DNA of 64,000 nucleotides from Symbiodinium natans (GCA_905221605.1 CAJNDS010002110.1:168501-232500); one strand, 5' to 3'. Positions 11,831-23,564 are shown, counted from the first letter of the stretch. The notes: generated from the sequence alone by a model not told the origin. Program-made: numbers and translations.

Positions 11831-12204
11831 GGTCCCTAAACCCTATAGGGTTTGGGGTTTGGGGTTTAGGGTCTGGGGTTTAGGGTTTGGGGTTTGGGGT
11901 TTAGGGTTTGGGGTTTAGGGGGTCGAGGTCGCAGGGACTAGGCGAGGATTCTCGATTGGGGCGCCTGGAGAGTGGGCTTACACCGGACACCAGGCTGCGT
12001 GCATTGCCACTACTGCCCATGCGCTCCACAATGTGCTCAACAGTTTAGGCTTTTGGGTCTGGAAGGTCTCTCTAAATCCTAAGCCCTGAACCCACCAAAA
12101 CTCTGGGAAACATTACAAACCCTAAACCCTAAACCCTAAACCCTAAACCCTCTCTGACCCCTAGAAACTCGGGGTGCGCGACCGAAATCCTTGCCCCCCC
12201 GAAA

Positions 12205-12297
12205 AGCATGGCATGGCCTTTGCAAGCTCCCGCACCGCGTGCACGCGGCGCGCCTCCCCCAAGGGGCCCTCGAGGTTGATCACAAACCTTTGCTGCA
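12205..12297 (-). CDS. Possible orphan exon
   Basis: Between CCCTGCAG (acceptor-like, reading the minus strand) and a C-rich stretch lies an open frame RFVINLEGPLGEARRVHAVR followed by ELAKAMPCF. It resembles coding sequence in composition. I cannot assign it to a family, and no matching neighbour exon was found. Confidence 0.35.
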
Positions 12298-12741
12298 GGG
12301 TTTAGGGTTTAGGGTTTAGGGTTTAGGGTTTAGGGTTTAGGGTTTAGGGTCTAGGGTTTAGGGTTGCAGGGTCTTGGTAGCCCCCAGAAACCATATTCAA
12401 ATAAGCGCACCCTTGCTTGGGTTGGTTACTTCATAAGGGAACCTCGAACCACAAAGTTCAGTAGGGTTTTGTCAACTAACCACTAAACCCGAAACCCTAA
12501 ACCCGAAACCCTAAACCCTAAACCCTAAACCCTAAACCCTAAACTACAACAAGACCACAAGGCCATTCAGGAGTCTGGGAAGCTTTTGTTGTGGGTACTT
12601 TGACGCAGCTCGGAGGCGTCAACCCTAAACTGCTTCCGGTCTCACCCTAAACCCTAAACCCTAAACCCTAAACCCTAAACCGCACCTACAACCCCTACGC
12701 TTGAAGATCAACTTCGAGGTGCTCTCTGACTGAGATCTCAT

Positions 12742-12879
12742 GGGTTCCCCTACCACCCCCCTCGATACCACCCCCCCCTAGGTTCCCGCCATACGTACGG
12801 CTATTTAAGGATTGTTAAGCCTAACTCAGGTTATGTAAGGAGGGAACCTAGGGGGGTAGTATAGAGGCGGGTAGTCCCA
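12742..12879. mobile_element. MITE-like family 6, copy 1
   Basis: The left part TGGGTTCCCCTACCACCCCC and right part GGGGGGTAGTATAGAGGCGG are mirrored, with internal AGGTTCCC/GGGAACCT. The copy at 13055-13188 has the same architecture. Confidence 0.7.
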
Positions 12880-13054
12880 AACCCCAAGCGCAGGTCTTTG
12901 ACTCAACCCTAAACCCTATAAACCCTAAGCCCTAAGCCCTAAGCCCCAAGCCCTAAACCTAAGCCGTGTCTTCTGTTCAAAGGCGTCGGAGTCGCCCAGC
13001 TTTGGGTCTTAAGTATGATGCAAAAGAAGAGGAACCAGCACAAACATGATATAT

Positions 13055-13188
13055 AGGGTTCCCCTATTACCACCCTCTACTACCGCCTTCCCCAGGTTCC
13101 CCTCCCATAATTAAGTCGATTTAGGCAGTCAAGCCGAATTAAGATTAGGAAGGGGGGGGGGGGGGCGGGTAGTATGGTAGGGAAACCC
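13055..13188. mobile_element. MITE-like family 6, copy 2
   Basis: GGGTTCCCCTATTACCACCC on the left is mirrored by GGGTAGTATGGTAGGGAAACCC on the right, with a TTAAGTCG...CGAATTAAG core. Its relative at 12742 lies only 300 bp away, so local duplication or repeated insertion is likely. Confidence 0.7.
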
Positions 13189-13666
13189 ATGAAGAGAAAC
13201 CAGCACAAACATGATACAAAGCAATAATGCCAACCATGAGACTAACACTCGTCTAAAGAATCGCAGTCATCGGAAGTCAAGAAAAGTCGTATCCAGAATG
13301 GCCAAACAGCCACCCTAAACCTAAAAACCCCAAACACGCCATGCACCCTCATGACTCGACGCCCCCCCCCCCCCCCCTTTTCTTCTTAACAGGCTGTTTA
13401 GCCATTCCGGGTTCCGTAGCCCTTACATCCAAAACCCCTATGTTAACTGTACAATTTGGGATGTTCCCCCCCCCCTTATACTAACAGTCCTTTATAGGGA
13501 TTACAGTACCCCGTACTAGAATCTCTGTTCAGGACTGTTAGCGTTGGGGGGAACATCAACACAAAAATGACTCACCTCCCCCCCTCTCAATTAACAAAAA
13601 AACAGGCCCGGAACCCCCTGAATTCAGAAGCCTCTCGCTCAGGATTTTGTATTGGACAAGTGGAGC

Positions 13667-13880
13667 TCTAAGCCAGAGACTGCAGGGGCTGTAGCCTTAA
13701 GCCAGAGACTGCGAGCCAGGGGCCCTGACCAGAACCCAAAACCCTAAACCCTAAACCCTGAAGCCCCAAACCCTAAACCCTAAACCCAAAACCCTAAACC
13801 ATAAACCCTAAAGCGACTGTCAAGCCAGAGACTGCAGGGGCTGGGAGCCCGAAACTAGAGACTGCAGGGGCGAGTTTTTA
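13667..13880. repeat. Short tandem motif interrupted by ITS
   Basis: The motif AAGCCAGAGACTGCAGGGGC and close variants occur four times. A CCCTAAA block (13735-13815) separates the second and third. This again shows telomeric sequence inside a pre-existing repeat. Confidence 0.75.
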
Positions 13881-13907
13881 AAGGCCTGAGGCCTAAGGCC
13901 TAAGGCC

Positions 13908-13981
13908 TAAACCCTAAACCCTAAACCCTAAACCCTAAACCCTAAACCCTAAACCCTAAACCCTAAACCCTAAACCCTAAC
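13908..13981 (-). repeat. ITS array CCCTAAA, about 10 copies
   Basis: Near-perfect heptamer run. Confidence 0.9.
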
Positions 13982-14049
13982 CTCCTCAATGGAGGGCCCA
14001 GGAAAGGGATTGAATCAATGCAATGAGGGGGTGGGGGGGCGGGGCCCAA

Positions 14050-14150
14050 ACCCCCAAACCCCAAACCCTAAACCCCTAAACCCCTAAACCCCTAAACCCC
14101 TAAACCCCTAAACCCCCAAACCCCTAAACCCCTAAACCCCCCAAATCCTA
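14050..14150 (-). repeat. Octamer variant array (CCCCTAAA)n
   Basis: About ten units in which the heptamer has gained one C (CCCCTAAA), largely uniform. A longer block of the same octamer is at 47795-47968. Confidence 0.9.
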
Positions 14151-14211
14151 AACCCCAAACCCTGGACCCCCCGCTCAAACCGACGACGGTGCGCACGTGA
14201 TCCAGCGGTCC

Positions 14212-14322
14212 TGAGTTGCTGAGTTCAGAAGCCCCCCAAAAAAGTCTAGACTTTCAGTTCTATAGGGGGTTATAGCATCCCAAAAAATGCAAAGTGCACT
14301 CATTCAGTTTCTACAAAACCCT
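14212..14322. mobile_element. MITE family 3, copy
   Basis: GAGTTGCTGAGTTCAGAAGC at the left, an ACTTTCAGTTCTATAGGGGG core, and AAAGTGCACTCATTCAG at the right. The order matches the intron-forming copy at 17164-17287. Confidence 0.7.
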
Positions 14323-14527
14323 AAGCCCTGAACCCTAAGTCCTAAGAGCCAGCCAGAAGAAAGCCAAGGGTCTGCAGCGAAAGTCCTCGGTGGCTGCCGT
14401 GGCTTCGGACCTGGGGCCTCCCAGGCTTGGGATTTGGGGCTTAGGACCTGGAGGGTTGGAGTGGTTGGACTGTTGGGGCTTGTGTGTTTGGGTTTACGTA
14501 AGTTTGGGGGTTTCGACTCTCTCGGGC

Positions 14528-14605
14528 TTAGGGTTTAGGGTTTAGGGTTTAGGGTTTAGGGTTTAGGGTTTAGGGTTTAGGGTTTAGGGTTTAGGGTTTA
14601 GGGTT
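14528..14605 (+). repeat. ITS array TTTAGGG, about 11 copies
   Basis: Near-perfect heptamer run. Confidence 0.9.
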
Positions 14606-15232
14606 GATGTGTGGGCATTTGGTTTGGTTTTTGGGGATTGGGGATTGGGGTCGAGCGCTTTTGTTGTTTTAGGGCTTTCGGAGTTTAGGGATAAGTTTTA
14701 GGGTTTACCTGGCTTACCCCAATTAGGGCTTAGGGTTTAGGCCCTTACTCAGGTGCTCCCTGGGGAGTTTTTGTTCGAAGCGCATCGAAACTTGAGTCAA
14801 GTCTTGCGGTAGGGGGTGCCTGGCCTAAGTTATACTTGGGCTTTCAGGCAGTTCCAGTATAATGCTGACTTTCTAAAGCCCAAGGTTCACGATATTGAGG
14901 TACCCAAACCCCGAAACCTGACGCCCTGAACCATTAGAGTATCTCAACGCGTCCTTGGGAGGGCTTTGGGTTTAGGGTTTAGGGTTTAGGGTTTAGGGTT
15001 TAGGGTTTAGGGGACCCCGAAGGCTTCACAGGCTGTGGGTTGCAGGGTTTAAGGTTTTTGGACTTCTGGGCCTTGTGGGTTTAGGGTTTAGGGTTTAGGG
15101 TTTAGGGTTTAGGGTTTAGGGTTTAGGGTGTGGTTGACTTGGGGCCAGGAGCACTCATGTGATCTCCGCGCAGTTTATCCTTCTCAGTCACCCCCGAAAC
15201 GACCGAAAACCCAAGCTCAACACACGTGACCA

Positions 15233-15392
15233 CTATTTGCTTAAGAACCCCCCCACTCCCCACCCAAAACAAAAGAAAAAACAAAATATAATAAATAAAT
15301 AAACAGCAAAAAACACAAATTAATAATCCCTATCTTGCCCTTAGAAGGAAGAATGTGTCTTATTCTTTGGGGGTTCTTAAGCAAAAAAGTAG
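15233..15392. mobile_element. MITE family 2, copy
   Basis: CTATTTGCTTAAGAACCCCC at the left is mirrored by GGGGGTTCTTAAGCAAAAAAGTAG at the right. The interior is A-rich. Other copies: 21542-21656, 28351-28453, 32530-32625, and degenerate copies near 18039-18122 and 43045-43180. Confidence 0.8.
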
Positions 15393-16158
15393 ATGAACAT
15401 CCAACCCTCCTGCACCCAAACGCTACACCCAAGACCACCTAAGCCTGACCCCCTCAGCCTTTCCGAGTCCGAACACGGCTAAACCTAAACCCTCGTTGGC
15501 CCCCTTAAGCTCTAAACCCTAAACTCCGAACCCTTAACGTTCTGGAACTGTAAGCCCCAAACCGTAAGCCCTAAACCCCAAACCCCAGGCCTTCCCACGG
15601 TTCCGCCGAGGGCCCAGGTGGCGCTGGGGGCGCACTCGGCAGCAGCACCGGCGGGGCCGGCGAGAGGGGATGCAGAAAGTAGCCTCAGGCACCGGCGTGC
15701 TCGGTTTAGGGTTTAGGGTTTAGGGTTTAGGGTTTGAGTTCAGGGTAATAAGGACCGTGCTACTTTGGGTGGGCCTACGTTGGGAAGGAAGGACGTGCCT
15801 CGAAGCCCTACAGAAACGCTGGAAGCCCTCGGCCCTCCGCTTGAAGCACACCGCGCTTTAGGGTTTAGGGTTTAGGGTTTAGGGTTTAGGGTTTAGGGTT
15901 TAGGGTTTAAGGTCCAGGGTCACCCCTAAACCCAATTGCACCCTGACATGCGCAGGCAAGCCCGGAACCTTCCTCAGGAAACCCGGCTCCTGCCAGGCAT
16001 CTATGTTCAAAGGCCCCAGGAGCCTAATGCTAGCCTCCCTGTCCCTATGGCTAAGAGTTTAAGGGTGCAGAAACAAGATCCATAAGCCAGTGGTTTAGGG
16101 TTTAGGGTTTAGGGTTTAGGGTTTAGGGTTTAGGGTCTCGTCTTTTTCCCACCTAGCT

Positions 16159-17332
16159 GACTTAGCTGGTGACAGGGTCCGGCCAGTTCTCAATCGAGTA
16201 CCCCAGCTGCTCTTGCATGTCCTTCAACTGGCGCAACAATCGCGGGTCCAGCTGCAGCAAAGATTCCTGCGCTGCCTGCATGCACTCCTTGTCATTCGAG
16301 TGGCCGGGATCAGAGATGGCATTGTCATAGGTGGGGTTGACGTTCAAGTCCTCCACCTTCACTGTCTCCCACAGCCGGAACAGGTCCGATTCTGGGACGG
16401 TGTCTGCGAAGAGGAAGTGAAACAGCCTCTGGACCACGTCGTCAAAGCCTTCCGACGACTTGGTGATCTCCTCAAAGCGCACAGGGAAGATCTCATCCGC
16501 ACTCGTGTTCCTGTAGAGATCCACCATGAAGTGAATGGTCTCAGACATGAGAGGCCAGAGGGCCATGAAACCCTCCAGAGGGCCCATAGACATTATCTCG
16601 GGCCACGGGGCCACACCCAAGATGCCGTACTCCTCTCCCCGGTGATGATAGCAGTAGGCCGAGATGAGCATGTCCTTAGGCTTGCGAATGGCATGGGCTC
16701 CCCGGATGGGCAGCGCGCGGACGGTCGCCGCGCCCTTGGCCGCCAAGAAGTCCTCGGTGCGGCCCAGGTTGTCCCATTGTATGGGCATGTCCAGGCGGTC
16801 GGAGCACGCGGCAGTGTTATCCGCTGTGGTAAGGTGGCTGTTCGTGTTCATGTTCCAGCGGCAGGAGAACGGGGCATCTAGGGTGTCCAAGGCACGCCTC
16901 ATCACATTGCGAAGCAGGTTGCTGCCAGCTTTGTGGTGCGTCGCCACGAAGAAGTAGTGCTTCTCCCATGGCTTCGGGCCCGCTTCTTGCGAAGCGGCCG
17001 CTTTACCTCGGCTAGAAGCCCGCGACTGCAGCAGCGACATAGGGGCATCACGACAGCTGTCGTCCAGTACGGCTGCACCTGACTGTGAGCTAACGCCAGA
17101 GACGCCCAGAACGAGCAACGCTGAGAACAGATGAAGCATGACCCTTGAAGTCGTCCTTAGTTGCTGAGTTCACAAGCCCCCCAAAAAGCGAACACTTTCA
17201 GTTCTGTAGGGGTTGAGGGTTTAGGGTGATTGTAGCATTCCAAAAAGTGTATAGTGTACTCACTCAGCTACCAAGCGTCTAAAGGACCTGGGACAGCGCG
17301 ACAGGTGGCGGCAGTGGGATTTCGGCCGCCAT
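16159..17332 (-). CDS. Sulfotransferase-like secretory protein, two exons
   Basis: Exon 2 (16159-17163) carries an intact 325-codon frame from ATG 17139 to TAA. It starts with a hydrophobic leader (LFSALLVLGVSGVSS), then the dinoflagellate-style SLLQ segment. Next come THHKAGSNLLRN near residue 67, which fits the 5'-phosphosulfate loop of PAPS-dependent sulfotransferases, and RKPKDMLISAYCYHHR, which fits the 3'-phosphate-binding region. Such enzymes move sulfate from PAPS to sugars, proteins or small molecules; the substrate here cannot be told. Exon 1 (17288-17332, 15 codons, MAAEIPLPPPVALSQ) joins in frame through a GT-AG intron (17164-17287), adding eight codons upstream of the inner ATG. 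It would then be a type II membrane anchor rather than a cleaved signal. A possible spliced-leader relic directly precedes the ATG at 17332. The enzyme assignment is fairly sure; the first exon is inferred. Confidence 0.8.
17164..17287 (-). mobile_element. Sulfotransferase intron formed by MITE family 3
   Basis: Read on the minus strand the segment starts GTCCTTTAG and ends GAACTCAG. Its body is a family 3 copy, with plus-strand ends CTGAGTTCACAAGCCCC and GTACTCACTCAG (imperfect inverted repeats). A single TTTAGGG unit lies inside. Removing it joins the two exons in phase 0. Confidence 0.65.
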
Positions 17333-17342
17333 CTTGAGCCAA
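17333..17342 (-). other. Possible relic of the dinoflagellate spliced leader
   Basis: TTGGCTCAAG matches the last ten bases of the conserved dinoflagellate spliced leader and abuts an ATG. Relic leaders mark genes that passed through an mRNA intermediate. Ten bases is short, and the upstream bases do not match well. Confidence 0.45.
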
Positions 17343-18132
17343 CTATCGAGGATTGCGTTCAGGGTTTAGGGTTTAGGGTTTGGGGTTTAGGGTCGTCAAA
17401 TCCCCAATGCCACAACGGAAAAAAGACACTCGCAACTCCTGAACCACCGCCCAAAGCGCAAACAAAACAACAAAAAACAAAAACACATGCCCAACATAAT
17501 GATACTCCCTTACTACCGCTGCTGTTTTGTAGGGTTCTTAAGCAAATAGTTGCTTGAGTGCCTGAATCCTAAACCAAGCCTCAGCCCTCAGCCCTCAACC
17601 CCTGAACCCCTCAGCCCCTGAACCCCTCAACCCCTCAAGCCCTCAGCCCCTGAACCCCTCCCCCCCCGAAACCTAAACCCTAAAACCTAAGTGTTTCAGA
17701 CGAGGGATCCGCCAAGGAAGCCGCACGCGGCGAAGGAAAGATAGCCAAGGGCATGGTATTTGGACATGAAAAAAGGGGTTTAGGGCTTAGGGTTTAGGGT
17801 TTAGGGTTTAGTGTTTAGAGGGTTAAGGGGGTTTGAGGGTTAGGATTAGGCGGTTTAGGGTTTAGGGTTGTTTCGGAAAGCTAAACCTTAAACCCTAAAC
17901 CCTAAGCTCTAGTTAGGATTTATAGGGTGTGAAGGGATCACAGGGTTTGTGGGCTTTACGGGGTTGATGGGGTGGAACAGTGCCGGGGTCCTTGTTCTTG
18001 GGAATTGAGGCAAGGATTTTCACGACCCTTAGGGTTACTACTATTTGCTTAGGAAGCCCCAAAATACTAATCCCTAGATTACCCTTACCAGGAAGAATAT
18101 TCCATTTTGGATTTGTTGTCAGCAATTCGTGG

Positions 18133-18230
18133 TTAGGGTTTAGGGTTTAGGGTTTAGGGTTTAGGGTTTAGGGTTTAGGGTTTAGGGTTTAGGGTTTAGG
18201 GTTTAGGGTTTAGGGTTTAGGGTTTAGGGC
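18133..18230 (+). repeat. ITS array TTTAGGG, about 14 copies
   Basis: Near-perfect heptamer run next to a degenerate family 2 element (18039-18122). Confidence 0.9.
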
Positions 18231-18544
18231 TCAGAAACCAACCCTGGTCGTTGAAAGAGCTGCGGCAGAGCCAGCTGACATGCTCCCTTGCTTCTAGGCC
18301 CCATCCCCAACAAGGCCGACAAAAAACCAAAGCCAGAAAGGCTCAAAGACCACAGGGTTTAGGGTTTAGGGTTTAGGGGTTTTGGGGTTTAGGGTAACCC
18401 CCCGACAAAGTTCCATGCACAAAAGCCTAACACACCCCACTAAACGGCCCCCAAAACCCCAAACGCCAGGCGTAGACTGTAGATCTGAATGACCGGAGTA
18501 CTTGCCCATTGGTTCTTTGCCACCCCAGTTCTTACGGTACATCC

Positions 18545-18651
18545 TAGCCCAGTAACCATATATCATCATAAGGGCACCCTTTTGGTTGGCCACTGTATAA
18601 GGGAACCCAAAACCAAAAAAATAAATGGTACCACTGGGCAACCAAGGGTAC
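18545..18651. mobile_element. MITE-like family 5, copy 2
   Basis: TAGCCCAGTAACC at the left and ACTGGGCAACC at the right, with CATAAGGGCACCCTTTTGG inside, resemble the copy at 11611-11738. Confidence 0.55.
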
Positions 18652-19265
18652 ATACAGACATTGAACGCCTCGCAGTTTGGAGGATGGTGTTTCGGGGATT
18701 CTGAGTTTAGAGAACCCAAGGGCGTATTCTTGAGGGGTTTAGGGGGCTCGGGTTTCAGTGCATCAGGGCTTTAGGAGGTTTCTTCGTTGACCAAGCCCCC
18801 AGCTGCCTTTGAAGCCCTTGAAGCCTCAACCCCTAAACCCTTTAGGGTTCAGGGTTTAGGGCCCCAAGGCATGGCCCCACGGGTCCATGTACCCATTTAG
18901 TATATACTTGGGTTTAGGGTTTAGGGTTTAGAGTTTAGGGTTAAGGGTTTAGGGTTTCATAGGAACCCCTTGCAGGCCCAGGTGTGTGCTATATAGGTCG
19001 GGTGGTTGAACCCTGAACCCTAAACGGCAGTGAGCACTCAAGGGTCGTGATGGCCCTAAACCCTAACCCTAAACCCCCAAGCCCTCTCCCCTCCCTTCTT
19101 TCGCAAAAAAAAGGAAAAAAAAAACAGGAATTAGGGTTTATAGGGTTCTTGCACCAAAGCCCACTAACCCTCACTAGATAATTTCGAGTTGCCCGAAATC
19201 CCGAGAAAACTGGCCCAGGGGTTCCCCAGCAATTTCTGTGGGGTCCTCAAGGGAGGGAGGTTCAT

Positions 19266-19411
19266 GGGGGGGGGGGGGGGGGGTTGGGGGGGGGGGGGGG
19301 GGGGTGGGGGGGGTTAGGGTTTAGGGTTTAGGGTTTAGGGTTTAGGGTTTAGGGTTTAGGGTTTAGGGTTAGGGTTTAGGGTTTAGGGTTTAGGGTTTAG
19401 GGTTTAGGGTT
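19266..19411 (+). repeat. Poly-G block followed by ITS array
   Basis: Two G runs of about 17 separated by TT lead directly into about 13 TTTAGGG units. One pair of units has lost a T (GGGTTAGGG). Confidence 0.85.
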
Positions 19412-20840
19412 AGCCTTGGGAACTCCGGGAAGCTCAGGTAGCCATAGGGAGCAGTGGGGAGGATGAGGGTTAGAATGTATGTATATCTTTATGTGCACAT
19501 ATCCATTGGGGGTGGTGGGGGGGGAGAGCTGTAGCATACCGATATCTGTAAATGTACATACCCCAAGGGATTCTGTAGGGTACCTGATTGTCGCTAAAGG
19601 GCACTATCAATAGGGGATCAAGAGTTTGTCATATCTTCCTGCGAGAGGCGCCTCCCAAAAAAAACAGGGTTCTAGGGTTGTAGGGTTCATGAGGTTATAG
19701 TGTTATAGGGTTTGGGGTTTGGTGTTAAACCTCTAAACCCCTAAAAAAGGGGTCGGAATAGTGTTCCCTTAGGGTTCCTGTATGAATATACTATGATAAC
19801 CCAGAAAAACCTTATTCTAATCGTTCAGGCCCTTTACCCGGCTACCAAGTTATTGAGCTTTCAGGGTTAAGCGAAGGAATACTTATCCCTATTAAGGACT
19901 CTTAGCATAAGGGGGAACATCCCAAGATATATTCCTTGCTTTGCAAGATCTGGGAGGGAATCATGCATTCAAGCTTAACCATGGGCAAAGTGGGAGGAGA
20001 GCACCTCCGCAGAAAGGAGGTGCGGCCGGCAGCCTCTCAGAGAGGGCTTCTACGGGTTTCGGGTTTAGTAGGGCTGAGGATTGTGCAGGGCGGGGGCGGG
20101 GGGGGGTTCGGGGGCAGCGCGGGCGCTTCGGGACATGGTGTTTGTGTTACTATGGGGCTTGGAGGGTGCTAAAGGTCTTCGGCTTGGGTCCAGTTACGCT
20201 TGCGTCCTGCACGCAAGTCCGTTTTCTCCCTACCTTTGCAAACCCCGAGACCCCAAGCTCTAGACCCGTCCGCACGCACGGAAAGAGGGGTGTGAGGCCT
20301 ATGGGCTTTGAAGTGTCAAAATCAAGGCCCGTTTGAGGGGCTACCAGTACACTTACCCTAAACCCCTTCAGGGAACCCAACCACTCATATGAACTTCAAT
20401 GAACGCAGTCGAACTCGTATGCCCTAAACCCTAAACCCTCAACCCTACTCAACCCTCAACCCTAAACCCTAAATGAATCTCCCAAGGATTCATCCCCAAG
20501 TCCCTGACTTTGCACGTGGGCACAGCGCCGTTGCACCGGTAGGGGAGTAGCCGGGCCGTAAGAGTTTATGGTTCATATGATTTAGGGTTTAGGGGTTAGG
20601 GTAAGGGAGCATATTGAGGGACCTTGCAACGGCCCTTAGAGGACCCCTGAGGATATATGTTTCCCTGAATATTCTCCGAATATGGCCCTTATATTCAAAC
20701 CCCATGGTAAAATCCTCGGCATGAGCCCCTAGAAGGCCTCTAGAACCCGATAAAGCAAGAACTCGACATCTAGAACCCGATAAAACAAGAACTAGACCAT
20801 ACTCTACCCCAAACCCTACAGGGGTATACCAGAAACTCAC

Positions 20841-20967
20841 CCACCGGTAGCTGCGTAAAAGAGTCTTTGGGCAAGTCGCTCCGCAACGCCCGCAGGGGCA
20901 GCGCAAAGAACTGCCGGCACAACTTTTTGGAGGATTTCAGTTGCAGCAGGCCGTACACACCCCAAAC
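20841..20967 (-). CDS. Exon of an unidentified gene
   Basis: The open frame reads VYGLLQLKSSKKLCRQFFAL, then PLRALRSDLPKDSFTQLPVG, and ends at a canonical GTGAGT donor (plus 20835-20840). The acceptor side lies in telomere-like GGGTTTGGGG, so the start is uncertain. It appears to follow the exons at 21.1 and 22.04-22.09 kb in the same minus-strand gene. The family is not recognised. Confidence 0.6.
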
Positions 20968-21065
20968 CCTAAAGCAGGATCATCACTGCCGAAGCAAATG
21001 TATACACCCTAAGCCCTAAACCCTAAACCCTAAATCCTAAACCCCTAGCCCTAAACCCTGTTGGC

Positions 21066-21175
21066 AGCGTGCACAGAGTGCGTAACTCCCTGGTGGCCAT
21101 CTGCGTCAGCAACCCTGAACCTCCAAAAATACCGGTTTTCGGCTCCTCAGCTGGTGGCCGCAGATTCCGAGCACA
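21066..21175 (-). CDS. Two short exons of the same unidentified gene
   Basis: The minus strand reads LCSESA (about 21158-21175), then, after a GC-AG intron of about 60 bp, MATRELRTLCTLPT (about 21066-21102). GGCCACCAG is present on both sides of the intron (plus 21090-21098 and 21151-21159). The frame continues correctly from the exon at 22037. Confidence 0.5.
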
Positions 21176-21181
21176 GCTAGT

Positions 21182-21312
21182 AGCCCTAAACCCTAAACCC
21201 TAAACCCTAACCCCCAAACCCTAAACCCTAAACCCTAAACCCTAAACCCTAAACCCTAAACCCTAAACCCTAAACCCTAAACCCTAAACCCTAAACCCTA
21301 AAGCCTAAACCC
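21182..21312 (-). repeat. ITS array CCCTAAA, about 17 copies
   Basis: Left half of an inverted pair with the array at 21416. About 100 bp of unique sequence lies between them. Confidence 0.9.
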
Positions 21313-21415
21313 TAAGCTGGCTACTCTCACAGTCGCCCCAGGTGGGAGAGGCCAGGGACCGGAAGTGGTCCCCCTGAGTTGCAAAAAAGAAGTACACTAC
21401 AGAACAGTCAGGGCA

Positions 21416-21536
21416 TAGGGTTTAGGGTTTAGGGTTTAGGGTTTAGGGTTTAGGGTTTAGGGTTTAGGGTTTAGGGTTTAGGGTTTAGGGTTTAGGGTTT
21501 AGGGTTTAGGGTTTAGGGTTTAGGGTTTAGGGTTTG
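21416..21536 (+). repeat. ITS array TTTAGGG, about 17 copies
   Basis: Right half of the inverted pair with 21182-21312. It abuts the family 2 element at 21542. Confidence 0.9.
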
Positions 21537-21541
21537 TGACG

Positions 21542-21656
21542 ACTATTTGCTTAAGAACCCCCGAAAACTCGAAAACTGTGGAGCATGTTCTTCCTTTTTC
21601 AGAGCAACATAGGGATCATCATCATGATTTATTGGGGTTCATAAGCAAACAATAGT
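21542..21656. mobile_element. MITE family 2, copy
   Basis: ACTATTTGCTTAAGAACCCC at the left is mirrored by GGGGTTCATAAGCAAACAATAGT at the right. The element is 115 bp long. Confidence 0.8.
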
Positions 21657-22036
21657 AATTCACAACCACGCCTCAGCCTTAACCCTAAACAACCCCTAAA
21701 CCCTAAACCCCAAACCCCAAACCCTAAACCCTAAACCCCTTTCTGGCACGAGGTGCTTATGGGTCCTGGACAACATCGACCGCGAGGGGCGTCCTAAGTC
21801 GAAGCAGGGGCTAGTTCAAAATTGAGGGCCCTGTTTGCTGGCTTTAGGCTTTAGGGTTTAGGGTTTGGGGTTTGGGGTTTAGGGTTTAGGGTTTAGGGTT
21901 TGGGGTTAGGGTTTGGGGTTTAGGGTGTAGGCTTTAGGCTTTAGGCTGTAGGGTTTAGGGTTTAGGGTTTAGAGTTTAGTGTTTGGGGTTTAGGATGAAA
22001 CCGCAACCGAGATCCAGCTTGGGCCCATAAACTTAC

Positions 22037-22085
22037 GTCCACAAGATAGCGAAGAAAGCACCAGGGCTCAGCCGGGGACTTGGAA
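22037..22085 (-). CDS. Exon of the unidentified 20.8-22.1 kb gene
   Basis: A 49-bp exon between CTCTGCAG and a strong GTAAGT donor encodes SKSPAEPWCFLRYLVD. It ends in phase 0 and continues in frame to LCSESA at 21.17 kb. No family is recognised. Confidence 0.6.
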
Positions 22086-22937
22086 CTGCAGAGCCCCCAA
22101 ACCTACTCTAGCAGGTTTAGGGTTTAGGGTTTAGGGTTTAGGGTTTAGGGTTAGAGTTCTCTAGCCCTTTTGCACGCTTCTCACACAACACGTGCAAGGA
22201 TGTGCAGACCTTCAAAAAAGAATGCAGCCCGCAGCCCTAAACCCTAAACCCATTTTGAAGCATGGACTGAGGTCGGCAAACCCGAAACCGCTGCCGGCGG
22301 GCCGCGGCAGCCCATCACTGCGATCCAAACTCCCTTTGCCACTCCAGATATCCTCGGGGCAAATGAAGGTGCTGGGGTTTTCTATACTGCACGTGGAGGC
22401 CCTAGCAAAATTAAAGTTTAGCGGTTTCTTAGGAACTACAGTACCCCAAAAAAAATATTCCCAAGAATCCCTAAGTTGTGAGGTACAGCTCAGAAAATTC
22501 CGGCAGGGGCCGGCATGCGCACCACCCACTCCGAAGCAGAAAGCAAGCCTGTCCATACTTTGGAGTAGACCCTGGAAAGAAGTATATACTTTTTAGGTAC
22601 AAGTGGCTATCATAGGAGCCCAGAACCAAACAAAAGTATTAAAGTACTTACAAGTGGGTTAGAACTACACTTCTAATCGGTTACTAAGTACCCTGAACCT
22701 CCAAGTATTGTTTTCTTGGGCCCCTGCTAAAAGAGTCCGACCCCCTTGAAACTTGGGCGTAGCTGAGAAAAGGGGGTACATCAATCAGACCCTGTAAGCC
22801 CCCCGCGGTTTTTCTAATAAGAAGAAGAATAGAAAAATATGATGATGATGATGATGATGTTGGTGGTAATAACAAAACAATAACAATAGCGATGCCAATA
22901 ACAATAATAACAATAGAAAAATAACAATAATGAACTA

Positions 22938-23150
22938 ATGATAATAATAGTAATAATAGTAATAATAGTAAAAATAGTAAAAATAGTAATAATAGTAATA
23001 ATAGTAATAATAGTAATAATAGTAATAATAGTAATAATAGTAATAATAGTAATAATAGTAATAATAGTAATAATAGTAATAATAGTAATAATAGTAATAA
23101 TAGTAATAATAGTAATAATAGTAATAATAGTAATAATATTAATAATAATG
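22938..23150. repeat. Nonamer microsatellite (TAATAATAG)n
   Basis: About 20 uniform TAATAATAG units, with slightly different units at the start. The long Leu/Ile frames it generates are artefacts. Confidence 0.95.
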
Positions 23151-23202
23151 ATAATAAAAGTAGTAAATTAAAATCCAATTTCAACAAATGATCACAATAA
23201 AA

Positions 23203-23498
<296 letters not shown>

Positions 23499-23564
23499 CA
23501 TAATAAAAATAATCATAATCATATTAAGCATAAACAATCATTCGTAAGGGGTCTCTAGGAAAAA

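Noticed and set aside
16213-16957. Plus-strand frames of 222 and 97 codons
   Set aside because: They are antisense shadows of the sulfotransferase exon, which carries clear PAPS-binding motifs.
17288-17350. Plus-strand exon reading RLKDLGQRDRWRQWDFGR
   Set aside because: The minus strand gives an ATG beside a possible spliced-leader relic and joins in frame to the sulfotransferase, a better explanation.
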